Origin: Plectrocnemia conspersa
Taxonomy: Eukaryota > Arthropoda > Insecta > Trichoptera > Polycentropodidae
Length of the DNA: 64,000 nucleotides
Assembly (NCBI GenBank): GCA_009617715.1
Contig: VTFK01000216.1
Location: 248,001-312,000, forward strand
Direction: 5' to 3'
Numbering within the stretch: the stretch's first letter is position 1; each line of letters opens with the position of its first letter. Shown piece after piece: positions 11,231-24,914 of the stretch. Below the pieces are notes generated by a model, which searched no databases, had not been told where the DNA came from, and worked only from the letters and a program-made list of their open reading frames with translations. The position numbers and the translations under genes were made by a program.

Positions 11231-14200
11231 ATGGCCGTTAAAATATTGCTTATGATGGATATGCATATCATTAAATTAAAATCCATCACTATTTGCCTCT
11301 CATCTATACCGGTGTTATTAAAAATAATCTTGCATTGCAATGTGTTTTACTAAACTTTTATTTAGTGTTTGTATATAATGCAAAAAATGTTTTAGAGGGA
11401 GTGGGAGTAGGGGAAGCGGCAATAGATGGAACATGCGTATCTATATGATGGAGATGCATTAATAATAATAATAATAGGCGTGTATGAGTATTATTTTCAA
11501 AATAAATAAAAGTAATAATCGTTGTTTTTAGTGCTATGACCATATTTATAAATTGCGCTTCATTTTGTGGTACGTGTGTACGAAAAGAGAGTGGGCAAAA
11601 TATTTTCGAAGTTTAAAAGTGTAATTTCTTTATATTCAAAAAAAATATAAAATATATACTTATAAAATATCTACGAGGCGTGAAAAAATTCCAACAAATT
11701 TTTGTTTTCCTATTCTAATTATTTATGTTTTAACTCATCTATTTTTCTCACGTTGGTACCAAGTTCTTAGTTTTTAATTTTTTTTTAAATTTTATTACGC
11801 TAAGCGATATATTTATTTTAAAAATTAATTTCTATTAAAATTTACTTTGAAAATCGTATGAAGGTGTTGCAAATGTCAGAAAAAGTTTTTTACAAAGACC
11901 GCGAAGGCGTCGAAAATTTGGCCGTACGCGCCAGTTGCCAGTTGAAAGAATCCGAATATTTTTAATATATGTACATATAAATATAAATGTTAAAGCGTTT
12001 TAGTGAAAAATCATAATCCCACTCGTGCCATCCCACTCGATGCATGTTTATTTTCACTGGTCCTTCGTACCCCCCCTTTAAGACGGCCTTCAAAAGGGTC
12101 GATGTTGAAAGTAAAAAAAAAGTACGCCAACTTCTCATTTATCGCTAGCATCGAAGCGTGTCAACTTCCCCACGAGGAGAAGTTTCAACAAAGCTAATTA
12201 ACGTTTGATATGATCATGACTGTCATATCAGTAGTAAGTCAATATTACATTGATAATACAACGCCCAATTAAAGGAGTAGCGGATAATCAACTCGTGCAC
12301 CAGTGTTGCCAGGTTTTAAATTCGCAAACAAGAGAAACGAGAGAACTGTAGGATGGATTACGACAAATAAAGGTTCTACATTATTTGTCTTCTTAATAAA
12401 AAAATATTATTTTCACATTTGCAGCTAATATGTAGTATCAAAATACCAGTTGCCAGTCTCTACCGTACCGAACCCTCACTCCACCTTTTATCTAAATTAA
12501 AATAAAGCAGCGTATTATCTTGTCGTATTTAGCATGCGTAGCTTTTAATAATTATTATATTTTTAGATATTTAGTGATAGGCAGTTTCTATTATCATATA
12601 TCGTGGTTTACGATTTTTTGTTATTATCAAGCAATGACGCCACTTAGTCGCAAAGGGAGCAAGCACTGGCAAAAAGGACTCGCGCCCTTATTTCGGATGC
12701 TTCCATTCAATTAGAACGCCATCTTCACCAAATTTACTTTTGGCTTGCGCTCATCAATAATTTTACTGGTTTACACATTTTTTTGTCAAATTAATTATTT
12801 ACAATATTTTAAATTCTGTATTTTCAATCGCCCCAACATATCATTGGCTAAAATATAATTAATATAATTAGTATTCATTTAACAATTAAAGTAAGAAATA
12901 CTATTTATTTAAACGGAATTTGATACTTTCTTAAAAAATCAAGATGAAAATCGGAAAATGGAAAATTGTTCGGTGCGAGAATGGCCGATCAAATATCGCT
13001 TATGTGCTGCGTTATCGCCGATGAAAAGTTTACGATCGATTGCGCGTTTCTGAATACAACCACTGCATCTTATACTTTTCTGTGTTTTCAGAAGTTTAAA
13101 ACAATATTATTTTTAAGACTTAAACGAAAATGTAGATATTTACTAGAAAATTAAGATGATTTTTTTTAATATTTAATGGAATCATTAAAAAATATTAAAT
13201 TAATTAAATTAAAAAGAGGTTTTATTAGTTTATATTGCTACAAAGGATTTAAGACGATCTAAGTACATATATAATATTAATGTATATACTATTAAAATGT
13301 TACATATCTACGTATTTATATTTATTATACCTATATAATCTTTGTATAGAAATAAAAAAGCGTGGGTAATTTTCTTTAATAGTATATTGAGTGTTTTCTA
13401 TACTAGGAAACAGATGTCACTCCTTTATACTTCGGTCGTAAGGTCTACTCGGTTTTCCGGGGTTATTTTCCAACCGGAACGCATTTGAGCGTTGTTCCGG
13501 AAGACCTTTCTTAAAATAAACCAATCCGGAACGGCGTTCCGGAAACTTTACACATCGGTAGGCATACATCACCTTCATTCTATTTCCTTGCGAAATTTCG
13601 CAATCTCCGTATTGTGTTTATTATTTACTTGCAATTATGTCTTTGTATAATAAATACTAATAATAATAAGTATGCTTTAGATCTATGCTTGTGCCAGAGA
13701 ATATGTATTTAATATAGAAAAGGTTATTTGTATAATAATGTACTATATTTTGTAGGTGTAAGTGTTTTTTTAACACTCGAAAGCAACACTACCGTTGCTC
13801 TAATTACAGTGAAAATATGTATGTAGCTAAATTGTAGCGTAAAACGCAGTGTTTATGAAGCAGAGGTACTAGTCTTTATTTTTGTATTTTTACTGACACC
13901 ATAAATACTGGTTGTGCGGTGCTTTGCGGTATTCTGGACAGGGAAAAATATTAACATTAATCTTTACGGGGTTTGAACATACATAAGGCAATGTCCACGT
14001 TATGTACATCTACATGTTTTTACCATAGTAAAATGGCTTAGGGAATGAGACACATAAGTACTTACTAACTCACATACATTTACTTAAATTATCTTATTAA
14101 TACAGTAACTAAGTACTTGAGCTCACTAGACAGGGATTTAGCAATGAGATGGATAAGTACTTAATACGTGGATACAAAGACGTAGTATTTCATTTTAAAT

Positions 14201-14639
14201 ATATTATTGTTTGTGATTTTAAGCAAGTAATAATATATTCGCCCACTATGCAACCCTCAATCATTTAAAACATAATACAAAAATATCGTTTTTATCGAAC
14301 GCGCGGACTTTACCATATAGGGTAACTCATAAAATAGGACCGAATTCTAGCTGGTAATAGTACCCCTAATAAAAATACTATGTTTATAAATAGTTTTATT
14401 TAAAAAATATATGAAATATATAATATAAACTCTATACAAAAAATACACAATAATACATAGATATCTAATTTAATAATTACTAAAAAAAAATTAATATTTT
14501 TTAAACTGCCATTTTCTTAAAGAAACCACTAAAATATATTTTAGGGTGTTTTACTAATTAACTTATATTTTATTATGTAATATGAGATGTGATAAAAAAA
14601 TACGATAAATAATTTTATTACGAACAAAGAAATAAGCTT

Positions 14640-14870
14640 ACATCAAATTTGAGTTAATCTCCTTCATTGTACTCTCCTTGGCTAGTGATGCAGTTATCCC
14701 AACGTTGATTCCATGATTGGAAGCATTTCTGGAAGGGCCTTCAGTTGCTTCGTCGTAGCTCTCTCAATGTCGAGAATGATAGCAAAACGTTTTCCTTTTA
14801 GCATGGTTTTTATTTTTGGAAGAGCCAGAAGTCACATGGTACTAAACCAGGAGAGTAAGGTTTTTTTAAA
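14640..14870 (-). pseudogene. Decayed mariner-type transposase, C-terminal fragment
   Basis: On the minus strand, YSPGLVPCDFWLF (14857..14819) matches the mariner signature around the last catalytic Asp (YSPDLAPCDFWLF). It is followed by relics of the usual C-terminus, including FQKCFQSWNQRWDNCI and a GEYNEGD-like end. Stops and frame breaks are present, so it is inactive. Confidence 0.75.
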
Positions 14871-14929
14871 ATGACATAATATACCATATTCCGACACTAA
14901 AAGGACACTAAAACTGATGGAAGCCCATT

Positions 14930-15070
14930 TTCACAGAGAATCTAAATCATCATGTAAAGAGAAAGTCATCATGATAACGAATGTATTGAAATAATTTTAA
15001 ATCATCGGCATAAAAAAGAAAACTGGAATTTGTAAATGTCATATTTATATCATTAATATGTACCGAGACG
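14930..15070 (-). pseudogene. Non-LTR retrotransposon reverse-transcriptase scrap
   Basis: The minus strand reads FYADDLKLFQYI, with the catalytic YADD at 15012..15001, preceded by an INDINMTFTNSS-like stretch. This is the palm-domain motif of jockey/CR1-type LINEs. Stops follow within about 12 codons of the motif. It lies just beside the mariner scrap. Confidence 0.7.
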
Positions 15071-18000
15071 AGCAGAGTACTCAAGTAGGACCTATCTAGC
15101 GTGCATATTAAGACATTTCATAACAATATTAGGACGTACAATAAATGTGAATCAAATGAAGCATATCTAAACCGAAATTTTCCTAATAAGAGAGCGCAAA
15201 AAACAATTATCATTTCTCAGAAGTCAAAAATCTACGTCAAAAGCAATAAAATCGTGCCGTCGCCGTCGCAGTGGGAATTTCTGTTTTATTTTTTTTAAAA
15301 ACTTGTACCAGAATTTTTATTTTCTCATTTGCTTTGTACAGGTCCAAACATAATTCTGATTATTGGAGAGCGTCACATTAGGTGCAATAAAACTTCTGTA
15401 GATGTGATTTTTCTTTTCAAGTCATCATAAGTTCATTTATAATTGTTATCTATTGTAGGGTCATGCATTGATTCTTTAAAATGATACACAAGCGATTCAA
15501 AATTATTTCACGTGACACCAGATGACACCTATCCTTACAATGTTCAGCGGTTTAGTCCAAAGTAATTCTGCACATAAATGCGACTACTATTATTTGTCAA
15601 AGCTCTATATGACGTGAAGTTTAACAATAAATGACTTGTATCTATTTATTTGTGAAGTTTCCTTGATAGCATCACCTACTGATACTTCTAGTCAGTGATT
15701 AGCACACTGCTAAACTATAATAGAAGGATAACATTTTGGTAGTATTTTTTTCTTTCTACGTTTACACCTGTCATAGCAAATATTTTTTTAATAATCTTCT
15801 GTCATCTCATAAGAGTGAAGATATTGGAGTAAGGAAGCAAATACTCCTTCTGTCGTTTATTTTTCAAGTTCTACCAATTACAAAAGCGAATTCATTCCAA
15901 TACCTTCGGTACAGATATTCGTTTAAAAAAGGTGCTGGAGCGTTCTATGGCCAAAAAAGCACTGATGATCATATCATTTAAAAAAAAACATCCACAAACC
16001 GAACACAAAATTGTCTATGGGCCGTTTTTGAGATTTTCGCTGCTTAATTAACAAATGGAAAACACCAACGCAGATAGCCGGAAAGGGGTACAATTTAACC
16101 CTAATGAGATATTTGTATTTACGGAACATATTAAGCCCAAATAATGTTTTTAAAAACTAACGGTTAACGATTATTAACTGCCTTATTTTATTTGAAAAAA
16201 AAATATATTTCGTTGATTAGATTTTTTGTAACATGATATTATAATATTAAAATTACTTATAAGATTAGCAATGGTACATTAAATTATTATCTCTATTCAG
16301 GTAGATATAATTATCCCCCAGTTTTTACCGGTAAATGCTATATTTAATTTCAGCGACACGTGCATTTTAATATTATGCGGCACGTGTGCACAGTACGGTG
16401 CCATTATGGTGTTCGTTAGTGCGTATCAATTTGTTAATGGGGGGAGGAACGCGCTTAATATATTCGCTAGGGCAAAATTTAATAAAACATTTTAATTCAT
16501 TAGAAGATTTCATCTCGTGCCGCTTACTTTGCTGTCAAATAAAACAAAATTACATCCACTTTTTCACACATAATAACAACGAATTTAACGACGTATACAA
16601 CGTGATGGACGAGCGACAGCGGTAACAATTAAATTAACTGTCGTCTGCGGAAAAGTTTGCGTCACTCGCAAATTTCCCTCAGCGGAAAAGCAAGGCTTCT
16701 GTGGAAAAATTTTCATCATGCCCTATTTCTTAGACAATGGCTGCCGTATTCGTCGGTATTGTGATTCCACTCTTCTTTGAAATTGACGAAGAAAAAATGA
16801 TGAATACACTTGAAACAACAAAAAAAACGACGACGACCAAGATGAAAAGAAAAGCCCTTACGGAAAATTCAATGTTCCGTCTCGGTAAAACAACAGTTGA
16901 TAAGAAATGGAAGGAAGGTTTACGATCAGTTATGTAACACGAAGTATCGTCCAAAAATCACTTCAACAAATATAAACTACTTAAACTATCAGAATAAATG
17001 CCTAAAATAACTTGACCTAATAATTATTAGACAATCAATATTTAGCATTAATTTAATATATAAATAAATAATTAATTTTGCGCTTGATAATGGTGATTTA
17101 AAAATTTCTTTTACAACTCTGCAAAATCATTTGTCTGCAGGCTGAAACGGGGTATTGTCATTATACATACAGTATTTCAGTGTCTTAAAGATCTGATTTT
17201 TTCATACCTTTTATAATTATAATATTATCAAACATTAAGCCAAAACCTGCGTTGTGTTATAAAACGTGATCTGCCTTTAAAGTCGAAAGAAGGAATAGAT
17301 AAATGCGTTCATGCGATGAATATGAATTTTGAATAATATGTGATACTTCGTTTGTTTTTTGTCAACCTGTATGTTGTTTTGTTTTTTTACACTTTTACCA
17401 TAGACAGATTCAACATGTGTCATTTTGGAACTTGGCGTTGTAGACAATTTTCGAGTACAACTTGAATGTCACCCTTCTGAATAAGGTCAGCGTGAAAAGC
17501 CTAACAAGTTAACGAGAGATCCTAACCCCATCTATCCCGACGACCTACCCAAACATTTCATGTTTATTATCAACGGTCTCAAACTCAAATTAAACTAGGG
17601 TCTCATCGACGATTACAATATAGCTAATAGCGTGTCTCCGTTTATTGGTTTTCATTTACATACATTCATTAAATTGAAACGTTTCATTTTATGATTGATG
17701 ATTTCCTACTAATATAATAAATTTAATACAATTAAATATTATATATTACATCAATAAATTAATTTCATAAATCAAACATACACATACATGAAATTCTAAT
17801 AATATCATTTCTCACTACAAAAAGATTATTATCTTATATATAATTGTTCTAATCTTAATAGCATAATATTTTGAATCTTATCACCTGTTACAATTTGGGA
17901 TTGCAATAATATCGGGATTTTCAAAACCGTTATTACTGATAGAAAAAACATACAATACGTGTATGTTAAATGCTTTATTGTTAAGGTAATGCTGTAATAT

Positions 18001-21000
18001 ATTGTTGAATGCATGCTTGCAAATTTTGCGAAAAAATCCTGAGTATTAAGAGTAGTCTTCATGTTTTGCTTTATTTTTTTAATTATAACAAACAAGGGAG
18101 TCAAATTTAGACTTAATTTACCGACATTTATGACCAATCTAATATTGAATATTTCGTGTTTCAAACAATTAATTAATAATTAAATAGTTTTCCTTACATT
18201 CAGGTACTTCTAAAAATACTTTATACGCTGATCCTTTATTGTGTTATCTACAAGAATCAATAAAAATCAATGAGACTACTGTGTACAAAATAGTTTTTGG
18301 TCCCATTTATTTTTTCACGTTCTTTAATTCATTACGTTGTCAAAAAAAAATCGGGCGGTAATTTTTTTTTTTGAACAATTAGTCTAAGAAAATATTATCT
18401 TTTACGTTTTTTTTAAAGTTTTTATACAAGGGTCAGAAAACCACTAGCCAGATTAAATTAAAAAATATTCCTTTCTATTCCTACTTACCATTTTTTGTTG
18501 TTATGATTATTCGAAAGAACCTTATGAGAAATGAGTGTGTACAAAATTGTAATTAGGATGTGATTTATTTATATTTTTTATTTTAATTATTACACATTTC
18601 AGCGTGTAATAATTAAACTAGCGTTAAAACCCAAAGATAATTCTTAAACTATTTAATTACTGATAAATAGGGCCTACGAAGGTTTTAGAGCAGTCTTAAT
18701 TGTTTCCGGTGTAATTGACAAAACATTAAACCACTAAACTGTAATCTATTCTTCAGTACTATTGCAACTCTTATTATTGCAAAGTAATTTAGTTATCAGC
18801 AATATCGTGTGATAATAATAGTTAGTAGTTTATATTTTGCCTTGATTATAGAATAGCGTCTTACTAAAGGATGATTCTTAGGCAATGATTTTATTGTCTA
18901 TCTTTTATGTTATTTTTGAAATAAATTATTTGCCGGACAGATTTTGAGGGTGGAAATTGAACACAGATTGAGCCAATGCAGAATAAGTTTATTTAAGTAT
19001 AATTAAAATAGTTACATAGGTGTTGAATGTTATTAATGAGCAGACGAGGCGCCTCTGGTCGTCGTCTTCCTGTCGTGGTGAAACAAAAAATGCTTTCACC
19101 GCCGAGACGTCAGTGTTGCCAGAGTACTGGTTATCTTGTGAACAAATAAATCGAGCTCCCACAAATATGTTTATTTATATTAAAGCTACACTCGAAATTT
19201 ATAGTAGGACGTATATGATAATATAATATCTAGCAGTAATCTCTCACTGACTTCGTGTATGGTCCCGTCTTCCCCCGCCACTATTTAATCAAGCAATACT
19301 ATTTAAAAGCCTGTTTCTCGTTTCATTAAACAGCGATCTAATGATGTCACTCTATGTTATGTTGATATATTAATAAAAAAAAATCCGTCTAGGTTTTTAT
19401 ATGTTAAGAAAAGCATAGTTTTTTTAACAAAAAAACTTTACAATAAAAGTATGCTTGTAAGTAAACGTTTTTATCAGATACAAAGTCTGTTTAAGAAGGA
19501 AAATGTAAGTTTAAAATTGCAGGATTGCTCAGATAAGCGATCAAATTGTGTCGTGCAAATGGCACGAGTTCAGATACCATATCCGATTGCCTTCGTGTTG
19601 GCATGTCAACGTTTCACATTTACCTACTTTAAATCCAAAAGTATATAATATATTCCATTCAATTTTTTTATTAGGACAAAAAATTAATTGTACAGTAAAC
19701 CAAATGGCCACTGCGCTTTTCATAGTAACCACATACATATGTACATACTTACTCTACTACTGCGCCAGACGCACTGCGCGAAGTGAGAAAAGCGTCTTTA
19801 TTATAACACATAGCCATCTTTCCCCACTTGGAAATATGAGAAATGCGCAGGGGCGGACTGGGAGCTGAGTCGTAACGCGGAAAAACGACCCTACGTGTAA
19901 ATTTGTCTTTAGCCGTTACTTCACTCTCTTACATATATTCAAGGATTTATTCCGACACTTTTATTTTGTAAAATGGAGAGTGGCAGATATATATTTATAA
20001 CGAACAAGTTTTTCATTAATGAAAATTTTACATTTATATATTTTAACTAGGAAATTAATTCGCTTCTGGAAAGTGCGACCATAACTCCCACAATTTTTAT
20101 TCGCAAAAACCTTACCCTAAAATGGCCTGAAGTTTTTATGGTATTTTTATTTAAATTATTGCTTAGTTTCGTAAATAAAATATGTTTAAATAAATTTAAA
20201 ATTAATTTTCTTTTCAATAATTGTGCTAGGAAGATGCAAATTTTATTATTATTTTCTTATTTTGAATAAGTAATATTACATAGCTGAATTGTTGACATAT
20301 TTATTAAAGTATATTTTCAATAGATTATGTTTCGTATTTCGAATTTATATTTATGCCAGATAATATATTCTGGCTTTAAGATCTTCATATAATAAATAAT
20401 CTTACTCTCATTTAATCAATTGGTTTATAGCTGTAACGTTGTATCGTATAGTTGTAAAATATTATTTATTTTATAAAAAATAATAAAACGTTACAATGGT
20501 TCAGGTTTATTTAATTTGCTTTAACCTTTTGATTTATGACCTTTCACATATAGCCCGAACGGTTACTGTGAAACATATTTATGTATTTTATTATTGACAC
20601 GAGTAATTTAATGGTCGAAATAACCCAAATTATAATTTGTTCATAAAACATGCGTAGGTTGCGTCAGCTGTATAATGAATTGTTAAATAAAATTAGTTCA
20701 TTAGTGAAAAACATTTTTTTTAAGAATTTTATTTGTATCTGTTTTAAAAGTAAGAACTATTTTATGTTACAAGGATTCCATATAAACGATCTAATTTCTA
20801 ATAATATATTATTATGTTAAGGACCAATGTGTTCCTTTGAATTTATTAATTGATACTCTTTTAAAAAAACATTTCGTTTCTTTATGGTTATCTAAAATTT
20901 ATTCATAAATATATAAGAATTTTTACTTAAACATTTACATTATTAGAAATATGCAATATCTTTTTTTTATTTAAATCATATAAACTTATGGTTACATAAT

Positions 21001-24000
21001 AATTTAGAAATACAATTAAAATCTATATCTCAGGTTTGATGCATTTTTACATCCATATTTAGACTACATATTTGAAAATATAAAATCCAAAACATTATTA
21101 GGTTATTGCTTTAGTCTTTAACATTTTTTCATATTAATGAATTATAAAATTTTATATATTATCTAGTTTGTTTTGCAGTATATCTTATCTGCTTATTTAT
21201 TTTGACAAAAATAACCTTCGATTTTTTTTTCAAATTTTTTCCATTTTTATAGTATATAAATACATACATAAATATTTTTATTTCTTATGTATACATACAT
21301 ACACACATATCCAAATATATATTAACTAGTATTTATTTTAGTTTTTTTTTTATTATTCTTCGTATATTTTTTGTGTTTAGTTAAAGAATATATTTTTAAA
21401 TCACGGTATAACATCGAATTGCGGACAAACTATGGAGCATTTGACGCAATTCTTAACGAGTATTAATTATGTATCCACAAACCGATGAATCGTTAAGAAT
21501 TACAAGTATTTTTATAGATTTAAAGATGTAATTTGTTTTTAATATTTAATTTACTTTTGCGGCAAAGAAGAGAGTAAGCTGCTGTTTCCTTGGTCTTTTT
21601 AGTCTCGGTCGATGCTCAGTGTAACTCTACGAATGAACTATCCTGTATTGTATATACACTACGTACGCATTTATATACATTAGGTGCTTTTTCTCCGCAT
21701 ACTCTCGAAATATGAACCAATGGGACGATTTGAGGATAGAAACAATTTTTAGTACCTCTCGCCTTTTTACGTAACGGTCGTAATTTGAACAGTTGTCACG
21801 TGACTATTATAATCTAGATTAATCGATTTGACAGCATATTTTAAACAAATATAGCATTATTTTTTTATTAAGACACCAACTTGCTTTGTTTATGGTTTAT
21901 TTGGAGATGCATTTACCTAATGCGTCCGAATCTCCGATCGGTCGTGACGAATACACTCGCTGGTTAATCGCAAAAATTAATTTATTACGCTTTTAACACG
22001 TTTTTACATTTTATTTTTACGCTCGAATTCAGTCCTGATAATCACTAGTCTTATCTCTCACCATTTAATAATAGGCTACTGTCATATGGAATATTTTATG
22101 TGTAAAATATAATTATAGTTGCAAATGGCATTTATTTTATTTTCGTGTTCCATTCAGTTCAATTATTTATTAGACACAAATAAAATTCATATTATGGCTG
22201 AATTCAAAGGTTTGGTTATAACTAAAAATAATTTAATAACTTGTAAATATACTTTGGCAAGTGTTGAATAAATCAAACGAAATTTTAAGACATTTTTGAC
22301 GAGGTTGCGAGTTATCTACCTTTTTATTGTCAACAACCAGTTAGATATTATGTTAAATGGAATGAATGGAATTTATTGGAATACTTTTTTCATTTCTATG
22401 TTGAGCATAGTGCGCATGGCTGCAGGCGTCTTCAAAGTGGGCTTGCTATGGATTCCGGATGTAAAGCTGGACCAGTGGATAAAGAGTGAAGCAGCGGCTT
22501 CTGCGATCTTCGCTGGTCAGTCGGCCAAGGTTGCAGTCCATGTTTAATGGCTCGTGAAGATTCTTAGACGAAGTGTCTGAGAGTGAGTGATCATTGGATT
22601 TTGTTTTCCGCCTCTATTTGGTAGGACTACTAATTATAAAAGCATGGCATTTTTTTTTTAAATAAATTATAATTAGCCGCAAAAACAGATTAGAAACGGC
22701 CGTTTGAAGGCAATCCCGAATGCACACGATATATTTTTTCTAGGCGACGCATATTTTTTATCCTTTCTGGCTTATGCCAGGTATTTTGTGACTTTAGCTG
22801 TTAATTACTCTAATTGTTAATAAAAGAGTGTTTCAATTACGGAAATTATTCCAAGTAAATAAAAAAAATTATACTGCCCTGCAAGATGGATTTATTTCAG
22901 GTCTGTAGAATCGGTGTCACGATTTATGGTATTTAAAAGGCGTGGGAGTCAAAAAAGACGCCCGATTCCGACTTTATTTACTATGATTTGAAAAAGATTT
23001 TTACGAAGCACTAAATAAGTAAATGAAATTGCATACTGAAATATTCAGAAATCTTACGTCTGATTTGAAATCTATCATGAATGTTAGCTAAATATAAGCA
23101 ATTATATTATAAGAATAATTAAGTTTAGATTAGTGATGGGAAAGTTTTTTAAAAGACTATTTTTTGCAGTGGATAAATTAACAGAGTTAGCCAATACACT
23201 CATCCCTCGGTTTTCGGGTCAAGAAAAAAAACAAATATTTTAACCCAGCAGAGCCCATGTAGTTAAAATAGAGATATCAGTTAATAGTTTTAAGGCAGTC
23301 GAATACATGGTAGTTTTGTAATAATGCGACAGGAGATTGCATAATAAAAGCTTTACCAATTAACCCTTAAAAGGTATAAATATTAAAAATCTACTGTTAG
23401 ACTGGACGGAAAATAAAATAGCCTGTATGACTACTACATTATTTACAAATCGGTTTCAACGAATGTTTCGTACCAGTAACCGAAAGTTATTTTAAGAATA
23501 AAAGGGTTATCCTTCGTTTAGATAATTCAGCTGCTCGTCCGCAAAATATACAGAATCCGAATGTTGTATTTTGACCATCTAATTCAACCTTTAGACCAGC
23601 GTGTGAGTTTAACATTAAGGTTACAAATTCATATATACATGTGCATATTAAATATATTGGATAATAATGAATCACAATCGTTTTTAAATGAAAATTGGTT
23701 TTTGCGAAATGTATTTTAAACCAACTTAAATGGTTGACTTAACACATCTCTGATTATTATTAATGTTCCACCTAGAAAAGTCTTAAATGCGATATGGCAC
23801 GATGACTTAACATATAAATTATCTAAAAATAAAGCCTTCCATAATATTATCCAAATAATACGCTCATACCTGTTTCGTTTGTCGGGACTTCCCAGATTAT
23901 TCCGACGAAATTAGTCACAAGGACTTGCTAGAAGTCTATGAAACTAATTGCTTTATTTTAAAATAGTTTTATCTAACATTTCATACACATATACACGTGA

Positions 24001-24227
24001 TCGCAAACAATGAAAAACAGCTTTGATAAAATTAATCTGAATGAATGCGATTATGAAGGTGACGGCAAGATAGCAAATACATTCGCCAAATAGTTGCAAC
24101 TCCAACAAGTTCAGATTGAAAATAAATTTATACACCAGTCTGTCTATCAATCCGTAGTTTAACATTTTATGATCTTCAATATGGTTTTGGGAAATTGAAT
24201 AAAGCTGATATCATTCCAGCTGGTATG

Positions 24228-24488
24228 CAATGGCGTAGCTATAGGCGGAGGGGGCGGGCCGCCCCGGGCGGCACTTGCTTGGGGGCGGCATATTCGTGAT
24301 GGGATCGTATAGTGTGGTTCTTAACCCTGAATGCACTAAAACATATATAAATCCACGAATAACAAGAGCTTAATAATAACTAAGTTATTATTTTAAGAAA
24401 TGTTGATTTTATGACCCTGCAAAAAATGTATGGGGGGCGGCAATTTTAAGGATCGCCCTGGGCGGAAAATACCTTAGCTACGCCACTA
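24228..24488. mobile_element. hAT-type MITE, copy 1
   Basis: 261 bases with ends CAATGGCGTAGCTA and TAGCTACGCCACTA, flanked by the perfect 8-base duplication CTGGTATG (24220..24227 and 24489..24496). An 8-base duplication and CAGTGGCGTAGC-type ends are hAT hallmarks. Copy 2 lies at 45477..45748. Non-coding. Confidence 0.88.
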
Positions 24489-24735
24489 CTGGTATGTTTA
24501 AAGACATAAAATACTTCATCGCATATAAAGTGGTTGTATATAACTTAAATACAAATTAAGTATGCTTAATAATTATAAAGATAAGTTAGATAATGATATC
24601 AAAATAGTTATAGACAACTCTATTATAGAAATATTTGATAACATAAAATATTAAGGAGTAATTGTAAATAAAAATTTAATTTTAAGGAATATTGAAATTA
24701 TATAATAAAAAAATAGTAGAAAAATATGCATATTA

Positions 24736-24914
24736 ATCAGGCGCGTACGGTGAAATACATTCCCTTTCGCTCGCTAACGTTTTAAGTGACGAGAATGAGT
24801 GAGAGGAAAGGAGGTGCGTTACATGCGTTCCGCACGCCCACTTCTTCTCACTCACTCTCGTCACTTAACATGCGAGCGAACGGAAGGGTATGTATCTCAC
24901 CGTACACGCCTGAT
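24736..24914. mobile_element. Foldback MITE with long terminal inverted repeats
   Basis: About 75 bases at each end form an imperfect inverted repeat beginning ATCAGGCG / CGCCTGAT. They include GTACGGTGA, TCGCTCGC and TTAAGTGACGAGA blocks and their inverses. ATTA flanks both sides (24732..24735, 24915..24918) as a possible short target duplication. Superfamily not assigned. Confidence 0.6.

Larger units (their letters stand above)
11230..24200. other. Intergenic AT-rich DNA, no supported gene
   Basis: Mostly AT-rich sequence with short non-homologous reading frames. Identified items are a CCGGAA-rich palindrome cluster (13450..13555), a mariner remnant (14640..14870) and a reverse-transcriptase remnant (14930..15070). 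GC bumps near 12.95-13.05, 16.35-16.6, 19.02-19.12 and 22.4-22.55 kb show no recognisable protein. Confidence 0.5.

Noticed and set aside
10658..11353. 231-codon open frame on the plus strand
   Set aside because: It runs from AT-rich DNA through the CpG block and out again. The Ala/Arg/Gly-rich middle follows base composition, and open frames exist on both strands there.
16737..16937. 66-codon frame rich in Lys and Thr
   Set aside because: Low complexity, the antisense frame is equally long, and no neighbouring exon fits.
22296..22547. 83-codon frame with a GC-richer 3' half
   Set aside because: No recognisable motif, splice context or partner exon; the opposite strand reads about as well. 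Possibly a decayed repeat.
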